DNA of 64,000 bases from Nematostella vectensis. Taxonomy: Eukaryota; Cnidaria; Anthozoa; Actiniaria; Edwardsiidae. A program made the translations under genes and the position numbers. How positions within the stretch are numbered: the stretch's first letter is position 1; each line of letters begins with the position of its first letter. Below, one piece after another: positions 36,801 to 47,800 of the stretch. Where the stretch lies: NCBI RefSeq assembly GCF_932526225.1, contig NC_064044.1, positions 2,919,001 to 2,983,000 on the forward strand, read 5' to 3'. The notes beneath the pieces are model-generated. The model had not been told where the DNA came from. It worked only from the letters and a program-made list of their open reading frames with translations, and searched no databases.

Positions 36801-37134
36801 TAAATGTCGATTTTCTATAGAATAATTTTTCGGAAGTGATAAAAATCGGGATAGCGGGAGAAGATATCCAAAATCTTGAGACTCCCGCCTAATGCGGGAG
36901 AGTTGACCGGTATGGATACAATGCCTAAATTTCAAAGCCATACGCGCCAAAAAGGTCTTTGTGTAAGTACGAGGACATTCACACACATCTCTACTCACCA
37001 TGTCGGAAAGTCATTGCAGCAATTAACAGAAATACTATCTCGCACATAAGGAAAGTCGGCTCTTCCCTCCATATTTCTTGAGGGTTTCGAAAAGTCACGA
37101 ACCATTTGACGAACGCACTGACATCGACCGCCAT
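30804..37134 (-). CDS. Multi-pass membrane protein, possibly DUF7802
   Basis: Six exons read on the minus strand: 36999-37134, 34616-34783, 33136-33433, 32359-32576, 31632-31807 and 30804-31067. Every junction is GT-AG and phases agree, giving 1260 bp and 419 residues. The product has several hydrophobic segments (for example LMCEIVFLLIAAMTF, VLVAGVFSMPLGVVQFIVF and ILVVTSFCMLGLAFYYQLLW). The distinctive motif WHDTDPNLFDRHYWVPWTS follows a segment reading DFPFDIMGIKLLWW. I associate this motif with the uncharacterised family DUF7802 of cnidarians, flatworms and other invertebrates; that link is from memory. Function unknown. It is divergently paired with the hydroxylase gene at 37666. Introns hold a Mutator-like and a Harbinger-like element. 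Confidence 0.85.
33481..34301. mobile_element. Mutator-like element with long inverted repeats
   Basis: An element of about 800 bp (33491-34291) has inverted repeats of roughly 77 bp, starting TCCCTGCTAGCAGAGGCC on the left with its near reverse complement on the right. AGAAAAGCAT occurs immediately outside both ends (33481-33490 and 34292-34301), a 9-10-bp target duplication as made by MULEs. No transposase is present. The interior carries a short ORF. It lies in intron 2 of the membrane protein gene. Confidence 0.85.
33689..33970 (+). CDS. Short ORF inside the Mutator-like element
   Basis: 93 codons inside the element, with a Lys/Arg-rich N-terminus and one C-x-x-C pair (FCLVCGINF), then an amphipathic stretch. 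A second ORF at 36131-36370 on the minus strand has a similar DYECFIC start, so both may derive from one zinc-finger-like domain family. It may be a captured gene fragment. Expression is unknown, and it could be non-functional. Confidence 0.4.
   Translation: MNQTPVSSPLRKKKTTVQFQSPKTSLKRLNNKRSKDEFCLVCGINFKTSGQASFFNVNIAQLDSKKMLQNFLVNLDELFPEEYAKPVNGRLTR
35236..36093. mobile_element. Harbinger-like non-autonomous element
   Basis: Inverted ends with the shared core GGGAAAGTTCATTATCCC (the left copy has a four-base insertion) are flanked on both sides by TTA, the three-base target duplication of PIF/Harbinger elements. The interior has poly-C/G tracts, a TATA-rich palindrome near 35770-35815 and a coding-like stretch at 35430-35690, but no transposase. 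It lies in intron 1 of the membrane protein gene. Confidence 0.7.
36131..36370 (-). CDS. Short zinc-finger-like ORF
   Basis: A 79-codon minus-strand ORF next to the Harbinger-like element. It contains two Cys pairs, FIC near the start and CKC near the end, spaced as in small zinc-binding N-terminal domains of unknown function. It resembles the ORF at 33689-33970. It lies in an intron of the membrane protein gene, on the same strand. It may be a nested gene, a first exon or a relic. Confidence 0.35.
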   Translation of the reverse strand: MAETPKKIVKADYECFICSLTTVSAGKVNVIGKSSLDLVALIECLTEEDPSVYGKENSSLFICKCYKRLAILERALKHV

Positions 37135-37665
37135 TTTGTGGTGACGAAAAAGTCCTTCGGGGGTGGGGTTATAATAGCAATTTTTTTTAGTATTGTTATG
37201 TTTTTGAAAATATATCTTCCCAGAATTAAATTACCATGGAAAATTTCTTGAAACGCAACATTAAAAAAGCTATCTTTATGTTCTTTTACATATTTTTTTT
37301 TTAAATTCAATATTAATCAAGAAAAAAAAATAGAATAATTGTTTGCACCTCCTACCCTACCAGCCCATACTTTATTCATTCTAGTACTGCGCACGCGCAA
37401 TGCATCTTTTGCTCTCCGGGAATATTTTGTTTCATTTGACTTGAATGTCTGTGCTTTCGATATTTTAACTCAAAATTGCGTTATTTTCTCTACGATCGTT
37501 AATGGTCGAGGCTTAAACTCAAAGACCAGTTCACTTCGCCTTTATAGAACTATCTCATGCTAAAAGTACGATAGTTTTTGGCGAGTTGACGAGCCGTCGT
37601 TTGAGCTTTGATCAGAAGGAGATCGCAGAGGGAGGTAGGACCAGTTTCTTCTCTTTGCTGTCGCA
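37135..37665. promoter_or_regulatory. Divergent promoter region
   Basis: 531 bp separate the start codons of the membrane protein gene (minus, 37134) and the hydroxylase gene (plus, 37666). The centre is AT-rich, with an A-run near 37320. No other gene fits, so the two genes probably share a bidirectional promoter. Confidence 0.6.
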
Positions 37666-40600
37666 ATGTTCTTGAAGGCGTTTGAAGTCATGCCGAGCTC
37701 CGAGCGAGTTTCGCAGGCTTTAGTTGGGAAGTTCGGTGTGTTTTGGCGTTATATGCCTGGCACTGTTGGAATTGTTGTCGCTGGCATTGTCACCATGATA
37801 TTAGGCAGCGCTCTTAGAGGTAAGAAACAGATCCTCAATCTAAGTAAATGCAGAGGTGAACGACAATATCACCTATCTTGGAGCGACTACATAATACAGG
37901 GTCAATGGGACACCATGATGACCAAATCTTGATTTCTATCGAACGACGCAATAAATACAATGGAAATGCAAATAAGTTTGGATGTGGCCCTGAATTCTGT
38001 GTCTAGCTCCTATCTTTTTTAGTGTTTGTACTCAGTGTTTGTAACGTACAAGTACATCTCTCCTTATCTGGCAAGTTGTACATTTTGAGTGACCTGTAGT
38101 TGAGTGTAACCTTTGTACCAGCAGTGGTTATCTGACCATCTTAAAACTGCATCAGACCATGATAAAGTTGAAAACACCAAGGGGTTATCATGGGCTAGCC
38201 ATTTAAACTCTGACCAACACAAGCTTTCAAATTCTCTGTATGAGAATGAGAGGTACATTTGCCTAAGGATGAGATCTAAAGACTTTTCTTTTGCGTAAAA
38301 TCTATGCGACTATACAAACAAATTTGAACAAAAAGAGTTGAAGGGATGGTTGTTCCGAGGATGAGAGGTAACCGTGTTTGACATGAAGTACCACTAAAAA
38401 TAAATACTTGAAGTCTAATGATACACTGGAGATACATGGCCGTAGCAAGGGGCGGGGTACTTGGGGCTCATGGCCCCCAATATTTAACAAAATAAATAAA
38501 AGAAAATGACCAGTAGGGGCGTGGCTTACCCCCCCCCATTGTTTTCTTAATGTTTCTGTATCATGCCCCCCCAATCATCCAAGGCCTGCTTCGGCTATGA
38601 GATGATATGCAGTTGTAGAATATCATCTTTTTATCATGCAGTCTATTTATATATGAAACACTCAATTCATTATAAACCTTGTGTTCATGTGAAAATATAA
38701 CCAAGTGCCCCCCAACCCTCCCCGCCTGCCACCACTGAAGGAGAACTGTCTTGCAAAATGCTTTTAATGATAATGCAGATATTTGAATTTCTGTTGCTTT
38801 GCTAAGCTATGAAATAAGGTATTAATTTTAGCAGCAAACTGCAAACTAAATCCACTCGAGTCATTGTGAAATCTAATCCATCCTGCAAAAAAAACATCTC
38901 AATTTAACTCTCTCACTGATAGTAATGCTGACATGTTGCCTATCTCAATTTAACTCTCTCACTGATAGTAATGCTGACATTTTGCCTATCTCAATTTAAC
39001 TCTCTCACTGATAGTAATGCTGACATGTTGCCTATCTCAATTTAACTCTCTCACTGATAGTAATGCTGACATGTTGCCTATCTCAATTTAACTCTCTCAC
39101 TGATAGTAATGCTGACATGTTGCCTATCTCAATTTAACTCTCTCACTGATAGTAATGCTGACATGTTGCCTATCTCAATTTATCTCCCTCACTGATGGTA
39201 ATGCTGACATGTTGCCTATCTCAATTTAACTCTCTCACTGATGGTAATGCTGACATGTTGCCTATCTCAATTTATCTCCCTCACTGATGGTAATGCTGAC
39301 ATGTTGCCTATCTCAATTTATCTCCCTCACTGATGGTAATGCTGACATGTTGCCTATCTCAATTTCACTCTCTCACTGATGGTAATGCTGACATGTTGCC
39401 TATCTCAATTTAATTCTCTCACTGATAGTAATGCTGACATGTTGCCTATCTCAATTTAACTCTCTCACTGATAGTAATGCTGACATGTTGCCTATCTCAA
39501 TTTAACTCTCTCACTGATAGTAATGCTGACATGTTGCCTTTGTGCTCATAGGCGAATGGACCCTGCTATTGGTATTCGCCCTGAAACAGCTCGGTATTAA
39601 AGTACCATCCAGCATCTCGGTACAAGAGGAGCCGAGTTTCCTGGAATCTGTTGGGTTGAAGGATGTCCATTGGTTTATACTCATCAACATTGCCAGCTCA
39701 ACCGTCATCTATTTCATCCTTGGAGGATTGATGCAGTGGTTATACTACATTCGTCAGAGGGCGGAGCCTGAAAAGTGGAAATGCCAACCCAACAGGTTAG
39801 GTGAAATCCCAAGATTTATATGAATCACACCTACGTGTGTGGCCTAATAAAAGAGGACACAGAAGAACATAAGGAAATTATAGGGTGAAGTGTTTAGATT
39901 GTGTTCAAAGTGTGCAAAATTGCTCAGACAACATCATTTTTTGGGTAACACTTCTCTGTTTATTATATGTATTTATTTTAAACACATACGGTTTTATTAG
40001 GGTACTTGATGCTCTTAATACCCTGAAAGGCCTTGAACGACACCCTTAGAGCTGAAACTAGGTACTATAGTACAGTTTTTTTTTCAGATTTTGGGATACC
40101 AATGTTGATAGGAAATTGAAATTAACAAACCCCAAAACAATCATCTCCAACATGTCAATTGTGATTTCATTTTCCTATAAAGGTTAATGTAGAGTAAACT
40201 TTGAGAGACGAGCCACATACACTTCAAAGTGTCTTGAATTCAAGCATTGACTTCATAAGGTTAAAACCATTAGTGTGTGGAACTTCGCTATTGAATGGCT
40301 TCATTGACAAGCTTAGACTATGCTATATATTTCCCTTCCCTTTCAATATCTCAGGTTTCTGTCACGGGAGGATGAACTTCATGAGGTCATTCTTGGCACT
40401 TCAAACATGATGCTGGGAGCGGGGATCTTTGGCATTCTCTCATGCTACGTCTCTAATGGAGGCCACACCACGGTCTACTACGACCCGGCAGAGTTTGGCT
40501 GGACATACTTTATCATGTCCATACCTTTGTTGTTCTTTTACCAAGATGCGGCCGCGTACTACTACCACCGTATGCTCCACTGGCCCTTTTTCTATAAGAA

Positions 40601-42373
40601 TTTCCACAAATGGCACCACCGATACAAAGCCCCGACAGCCTTCAGTGCTACCGCTATGCACCCTGTGGAGTTCCTGGTGTTCCAATTCTTCATCGTTATT
40701 CCTGGTTAGTTGAAGGTGTTTTATTAATACAGTGGAACTTGGATTTTATGATACATAACAGGGGTTTCAATAGGCCCCAGTGGCCAGCCAAAGCGCCGGC
40801 TATTTTCCACCGAGCGCCAGCTACTTTTTTTTAAGAAAAAAGTCTTGAACTAAAAAGATAAAATAACTTCCACCCCCTACTTATCAATATCCACTGCCCA
40901 CTCTGAAAGTTAATGAAAGCCCTGCATAATAATTATCTCAATTTTGTAATGATGACCTATTCTTCTGTATGAAAAATGACATTTATGTTACAATATTGAG
41001 ACATCTCTTCTCCAAAGTGTAAGCATGACCTTGATGCAATTATTTCATTACTTGAATATGTTGCTTAAAAGGAGTAACAAACCCAGTGACCACATGTAGT
41101 ACTGTTCAAATATCTCATTTCCTTGTTATCTGTTTTATGATTTTCCTTTATATCATTAAATACAGGATCCTATACAAGAACCTATAAGAATCTGTTAGAA
41201 TTAAAAGTTGAAAACTTGCGTAAAAAATAATTCTAAAAAAAGACTGCAGCCCTGTTACTGTGCTTTTCAGTATTCTGTGTACTTTTGCTGGCAAATTCTT
41301 GCAGCTACATTATCTTCTAGCCTCCATCATTCAAAATCTTTGAAGCATAAGCATTTGCATTAGCCAGAACTCAAATGGTTATTTCAATACACACTGTGAA
41401 ATTACATTAGATTATAAACATAGAAGAAACGGCGCAACCAGTAACACTGTGAACACGTAAGATATGTGTGGAATGTTTATTTTTTTCTGATGAGTCAGAT
41501 TGTCTTCTGACAAATCAGACGTGAGAATTCAGACACTGAGACTTGTTGAGGCATGTTTCTAGTTGACTGTTTGAATATCTTGCCATTGATTAGCTGGAAC
41601 AAACATTCCATACATATTTGGTGTTTATTGTTTTGCTGGTTGTGCTGTAACCTTTCATAATGACTGAAATATTTTGTTTGTGCTTTGTAGCCTTTGTTGT
41701 CCCTATCAACGCTGGTGTATTTGTCGGCATCTTGCTCTACCTCTATTACTATGGGATGAAAGACCACTCTGGGATTAATCGCCCTGCCCTGTGGCCATGG
41801 CAACCTCCTACACTGTTCCATGATGACCATCACAAGTAAGAAAATAACTTTTCATAATTATTTAGCAATTATTTTAATCATACAACCAGTAGTTAGATAA
41901 CTGGGTCATTGTGGAACTGTCCGAATGTGAGTATTACTAAAAGATAACTTGTTGACCCTGGCCGTGGCAAAGGGGGAAGGGAGGGGGGTGAGAGACCGCC
42001 CATACTTGGACATCTAGCATTTTTTGCAGACACTCCCAAAGGTATCTACTGCACAAGACTTTTGCTGACGAAAAAAGAAATCCCTAGATCCTCAACTAAC
42101 TAGCCTGACTTTGTGGAATTCTAATTAGGACATAGATCATCCACACAAAGCCTTCTTGTCTCACACACATCTGATAAGCAATACTTGTGTATTTTTTGTC
42201 ATTTCAGATATTTTCATGTAAATTTTGGCTTCAACTCTCTGATTTTCGACAAGTTCCACAACACTATCCGCAAGACAGACCGGTATTATTCAGAGGATGT
42301 TTTTGGTGGTAAAGGTCGAGACTTGAGCCATGAAGAGAAAGAAAGACTAGCCAAAGAAAAGCGTGGGTACTAG
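37666..42373 (+). CDS. Fatty acid hydroxylase/sterol desaturase family protein
   Basis: Five exons: 37666-37819, 39552-39795, 40355-40704, 41691-41835 and 42208-42373. GT-AG junctions with consistent phases give 352 residues. The family comprises di-iron membrane enzymes of the endoplasmic reticulum that hydroxylate or desaturate sterols and fatty acids. The three histidine boxes are visible: HRMLH (about 204-208), HKWHH (217-221) and HDDHH (293-297). Several membrane segments surround them (for example VGIVVAGIVTMILG and IASSTVIYFILGGLMQWL). The C-terminus is charged and ends KEKRGY. The exact substrate cannot be told from sequence. Start chosen at 37666; a second Met is at 37690. It is divergent from the membrane protein gene. 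Intron 1 carries a tandem array reaching exon 2. Confidence 0.92.
38890..39540 (+). repeat. 46-bp minisatellite at an acceptor site
   Basis: About 14 copies of a 46-bp unit (core CTCTCACTGATAGTAATGCT) fill the end of hydroxylase intron 1. The last unit runs into the acceptor tract, only about 15 bp before exon 2 at 39552. Units vary between TAACTC and TATCTC and between GATAG and GATGG. Confidence 0.93.
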
Positions 42374-42500
42374 GAAAATGAGATTTTGTTAGAAATTCTA
42401 CTGAAAAATACTATAATTATTTAAATAATCACAAACATTTGCTAGGTCATTTTAAGAAATAATCTGAAAAACTGCAGGCGTCGCCAGACTTGGCATGGGT

Positions 42501-43464
42501 CTAAACTATGTTCTGCAAATTATGATTGCCAACACTTTTCCTTAAATGTTTCGCAAATGCACACTCAGACACCTTAACCTTGTCTCTCTTTGCAAGTTGC
42601 CACTCCCCTACATATGTCCTTGAACCATGGAGTAAGTGGAGGGATATTAACCCCTTGTTCCATGCCCTTCTGTAGCTATGCCCTTGTTCCTTGCCCAAAT
42701 TCAAGCAGGTCTTCAAGAGGTTCATATTTTGCTGGTTAAAAATAGAGAGCCGTAAAGGGTTGGATCATAAGAACTCATTCATTTCTTACTATACAGTCAT
42801 CTCACTCGTTTGTAGCCGTGTCTACTAAGGAGAGCTGGCCACTTATGTAAGTGTGGGAATGCCGCATTTGTTATAGGAGAATGGTTTTTTTAAGGTGTTT
42901 ATTACATGATTAACACCTTTTCCATTGTTCTTGCAAGTCATTTATTTCACTAAAATACCTATGAATAATTTACAATCTTAAAGAACGGGGGGGAGGGCTT
43001 GATGTATCAGCAGGGAAAAAAGTGGGGTTTATTAAAACTCATTAAAATCAATGAGGTTAATAACTAGAATACTAATGAGGAGGAGTAGGTTAAAAGCTAG
43101 ATATCAACCGTGAATATGAAGCGCCATCATATTACACCTTGAGTAGAAATGAGCAAAAACACCACTTTCTGGCCGCAGATTTACAATGTGATAACAAGAA
43201 CGATTGAATATTAACAGTGCGTCGTTTTAATTTTCATGGAAGCAAAATTTGCTTTTGTAACCCTCGAAATTCAACAATAAGTTCAACCAAAATTATATGT
43301 GCAATTTCTGAAAATTATTCCACCAGCAAGGTTAGGCTATGGTGTGGCTATTTGAGGCGTCTACTCACTCGTTCCGCTTGTTCAATGTCCTCGACAGTTC
43401 TTGAAAAAAGATATTTGGCGTAATAAAAATAAGTCGCTTTTTTTTCGCTGTCAGTGAGCTCCAT
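42501..43464 (-). CDS. Candidate two-exon small gene
   Basis: Exon 1 at 43369-43464 starts with ATG and encodes 32 residues (beginning MELTDSEKKATYFYY) up to a consensus GTGAGT donor. A downstream exon at 42501-42731 begins after an AG and stays open in the matching phase to a stop, for a total of 108 residues. Family not recognised. The start exon looks genuine. The second exon is less certain, because other acceptors in the interval cannot be excluded. Confidence 0.35.
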
Positions 43465-43469
43465 TCTTG

Positions 43470-44560
43470 CAGCGTGCTCACACTGAAACTCGAGCTACGA
43501 AAATTTTGCAATTCAACTCAACCTTTGGGAATTGATTCCGTCCATGGAGCAGCCCCGCTCTGTCTAAATGTTAATATTGATTGTGTACGGTATTGATCTA
43601 ATGCGCTTTTCAAATTTGTGCAATCAACCACCAACTCTCCTGGGTTTTCTTGCAGGTCAATAATAACCTGAACCTTGTTTGATTTTTCCCAAAAAAGTAA
43701 ACTTTTATTGAGTTTTGTCTCTTTTCCACTTTTTATCCTTAAATTGTTATTTACTAGGTATAAATCATGTAATAAGCCAGTTAAATACCTCGGCTGCGCC
43801 CTCAGGCTGTTACACAGCAAACTGCCTCCGTCCTCGGTATTTAACCCTTACTTGATGAAAAGCCGTATGATTATGAAAGGGTCCGTTTGTGGAGAGTTTT
43901 ATTGTGTTTATTTAATTTAATTTGTTCTGTTTTATTGTATTTTAAATAAAAAGCTATCGATTATCTATGAAGATATGTTGATATTAGACTTTGTCATTAT
44001 TATAGGAGGAGAAAAGTTTGATTTTATTATGGTTTTAGTCTTGTTTTCTCATGGTACATCAATGTTAAATATGAATCTAAGTCAATGTGTAATAAAAATT
44101 TTACGTCGTATCCCTTTTATTTGTTTTTTTCTTGTTAAATGTGTTGCGAGATCTCAAGGAAATGTTTATTTCCAAAATTGGACACCCAGAAATGGAGTTT
44201 ACAGCTTAGTGTGATGGTATGGTATTAGGCGCGTGTCCGAGGGGTCTGGACCCCTCGACCCTGTCGACCCCTTGGTATTTAAGAAGACTGTTAATTTTAT
44301 GTGTGTAGAAAAAGGTACTCAGAAATAAAGTTAACATTCTAGTGGGAAGAGTTTGCTATGTCTCCCCCCTCCCGGCATGTTTATAGTGCCACCACTAAAT
44401 GTTTCTACATATTCAGTTCGTTTCAAACACATTGTGATTCTCGCGTGGATTGGCCATCTTTCCTTTAACTTTGTCGTGGTGCTGTTATACTAGGTATTTT
44501 AATTTTATGATGATTAGTTGCCCAGCTCGATGAACAGTAGTAGTTATCAATATTATTTCT
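43470..44560. other. Spacer with a doubtful ORF
   Basis: A minus-strand ORF at 43518-43820 has protein-like composition (for example NKVQVIIDLQENPGELVV) but no recognisable family and no clear splice partners. The rest is AT-rich. A small palindrome (CGAGGGGTCTGGACCCCTCG) sits near 44238. Confidence 0.4.
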
Positions 44561-44791
44561 CTAGCACCCTCTCTTTCCACTGCACACATTGCAGGCCGCG
44601 TTGTAAGGAAAGTTCACCCCCTTCATGAGAAAATCCGTAAGGGACTTCAAGCAATCACAACACGCGCTGAGCGGAGAGATGAAAACGAAGAGGATAGCGG
44701 CGATGAAGCCCACTGGTAGAGCGACAATGATCAAGATCACCAGCCAAACGAGACTCCAGAACAAACTGCAGATGGCGTCACCTAGCGACAT
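44561..44791 (-). CDS. Small hydrophobic membrane protein
   Basis: 76 residues from one exon. A hydrophobic core (LFWSLVWLVILIIVALPVGF then IAAILFVFI) could form one hairpin or two membrane segments. A cysteine-rich cytosolic part follows (CCDC, CNVC). Gly-Asp-Ala-Ile-Cys at the start and ACC after the second segment suggest palmitoylation sites. I do not recognise a named family, though small proteins of this layout occur in many animals. A compact start and clear stop support it as a gene. Confidence 0.55.
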   Translation of the reverse strand: MSLGDAICSLFWSLVWLVILIIVALPVGFIAAILFVFISPLSACCDCLKSLTDFLMKGVNFPYNAACNVCSGKRGC

Positions 44792-44814
44792 CGTGTTAGG
44801 GGGTGGGTGCTAGC

Positions 44815-47800
44815 TTCGTTTCTGAGGAGAGAAAATCGACACTGAAAGGACTTGTTGCGGGAACGTGGTCTAAGGCTTCAAACAGAATGGACAGACATAA
44901 AAACTGTTGCAAATATTAGAAATAGCTAGCCTACTCCGCGGGCGTCTCGACTGATTTGGGAAAAAGGCTCTTTTTCGATATCGGACTTCCTGTGTTGTGT
45001 TCAAGAAAGAGTGGGGCCTGGGTTACAGCAAAAAAAAAGGGAATTTCTTTAGTCCTCCCTCCTCTTACAGCTTCTGGTTGCGGTTGGACTCGCCACAGGA
45101 TTCCCAATTTATAAAAATACCGAAAAAAAACGAAAAAAAAAACTCAAGATGCCTGCGGAGGAGGAAAAAAAAATAAATGAAAAAGCATCTCAATCCCTTA
45201 TAAAACTTTATTTTTGCGTGACATTTCTTTCGTGATTTTCAAAGGAAGGAGAAAAAAGGAGTCGAAACAATGAGATGCACGAAAATTAAATGAGTGCAAA
45301 AAAACATTTTGCTGAAGTATTAACTTCTAATAACTAGCTTTATGTGTTCACATAGTCCATTTAAAGAAGAGAGTTATCAGGTAATGCCTGCTCCCCGTCT
45401 CTGTTTATGCAACGCGTGGGATAGTTTTTCGTGGAAATAAGTTTTAGCCCACGCTTATTTTTGTAATGCTTTTCGCATATTTAAAAAGCGAAGCATTACT
45501 CTTGGCTACATATTTATCATTAAAGCACATTTCTATCCCAATCCTTTTGCTTGAGTTTATTGTCATAAAATCGCTGAAGATACCAAAAAGTTTTTGGTGT
45601 ATTCTAACAGCTGATAGCATATCGTAAGAGAAAACAAAAAAATGACATGAAAATATTTGTTTTCTGTGAGGATGGAATTAAAATGTTTGTTTTCCCGTGA
45701 GGAAGTTGAAGAGACATAACACGCGACAGCTCTCATCAGCTCACCCCGTGACAAGCAAAGAGGAACAAAGCGATGAATATAGGAATACTTGTTTTTTTTT
45801 TCTATTTTTATTAATGATTCATGCTAGGTTAAAAGAAAGTGAACAAGTGAAGGGAAAGACCAAAAATTCAGCACACGTTCATCAAACTTCGCGGAAATTT
45901 ACGTTTATTCTCGCGCCTTTTTGTGAAAAATCTGCAACTTACGCGAAAAAAACACACTCCTCATTAATAGTTATAATATAAACGAGATTTCGCGCAAGAG
46001 TTTAACTTTTTTAGGGAAAAGTTTCACACGAGCAGTGGAATAATGATGACAATAATATTAGACATGCGCGACAGAATTTTTGCCTTTATATTCCCGAAGG
46101 CACTGCAATCAACGAAAACTCTATAATTACTTCTCATTTCCCTGCGAACAGGTAATTAAATTCCTACTTCTTTGGATAATTCCACCGGAATTCCATCGTA
46201 AAAATCATCTGGTTTTCTAAATCCCCGTAAACAAACCCTCACACTTCCCTGAATAGCTCAATAAAACTATGTACAACTTACGTAACTTGATGTGCGTCTG
46301 TGTTCTTAACCCTGACTGACGCCTATCTGAAGCTAATATCATACGCGTTTGGAATATATTAGGAAAAAAAAAGAAATTTCAATTTGTCCGTAGCGTGTTT
46401 AGGTTCGTCCTGCGCGTTTTCAGAACTAGATCATTGGCGTGTCAAATGTACCTGCCGTAACGGGTTCAATTCTTGAAAAATAAAGTACTGTCATATTGCA
46501 TTTCAGTGAGACGACCATCACTGATAGATACTATTACATTATTATAATCTAGACTAGGAGATATCTTTTTATACGCAATCATATTACTTTGTTCAATGCG
46601 TAATCATTTAATGGACTAGGAGCCAGATTTTTACTGGGATACCTGTGGTAGCCCAGTTATAAATTGCAACTGGTTTTTTTTTCGTGGTCCCGGGAAATCT
46701 GCAATGTTTCGCAATACCCCAAGAGCCTTTGCGCCATAGTCAATACTTCGCTTGTTTTAGTGTATTGATTGCGACCTTACTGAAGCCTTTTTCTTACACG
46801 AAGTATCTAGCCTACTGTCCTACGTCATCGCAACGCTTAGTTACCAAAAACTTTTGCATAATTTAAAACTGTGTCATGGCCGCCATCTTGAATTTGAGAT
46901 TCCAGCTCCCAGATCCATGTTATTTGTGCAGTTGAAGGCCCGATTCGCGATTTAATAACTGCATATTTAACCATAGCCTCAAATTCTACCAAGTTATTTT
47001 GGAAAATCATCTCAGCTTGGATTGATTTCGCTGTATTTACTCGTGTTTACATTTGCGACTCGAGTGCGAGACACGCGGCTCAAAGTGCTGACTGTTTTAG
47101 ACTCATACAGCTTACTTCAAGACGTAATTAAATGTGCTCTGGACACTCATGAATGGACTCGAGGTATTTACCTTGATTGCTTAATCTATTTTGAAGTGGA
47201 AGTAGTTTGTAACAATTGATGGAAATCTTCTCCTACAAATCGCTTTGTCGATGAATCTACTTTACATTGGACACTTGACCGGCTACCCTAAGATGAATTT
47301 TATTTTCTTACTATAAAATATCTTGAACTCTCTCATTTAATGTCATAATTTTAACCATGTCGATTTTAATAAAGTACAGCATAGGTGTTGTAAGTCATTT
47401 AAGTGTAAAATATGTACTTAAATCTATGAAAATTATTTTGGTTTTTTTGCGCTTCCTTTAGATAAGCTTAGTTTTATTATTTCCCTGAAATACCTTTATC
47501 CCTCATTGAATGTCATTTTATTTTTATGGAACAATTTAAAAAAAATCTAGAGATTTGTAATATTTTTTTAGTGTTGTTGATATTGAAAATATGTTTATGC
47601 TCTATAAATTTCAATCAAGTCTGGATATTCTATAGCTCCTTTCAAAATAAATAATCTTTGTTGTTTACTTGTAACTTACATAAATAAAATAATACATTTC
47701 AATAAAATTATTAATACAATAGGACTTACTTTGGGTGTTAAAATAAATTTACCCCTAAGTGATAGCACATTGAGGGCAGTGAACCAAAGAAATGTTTAAG

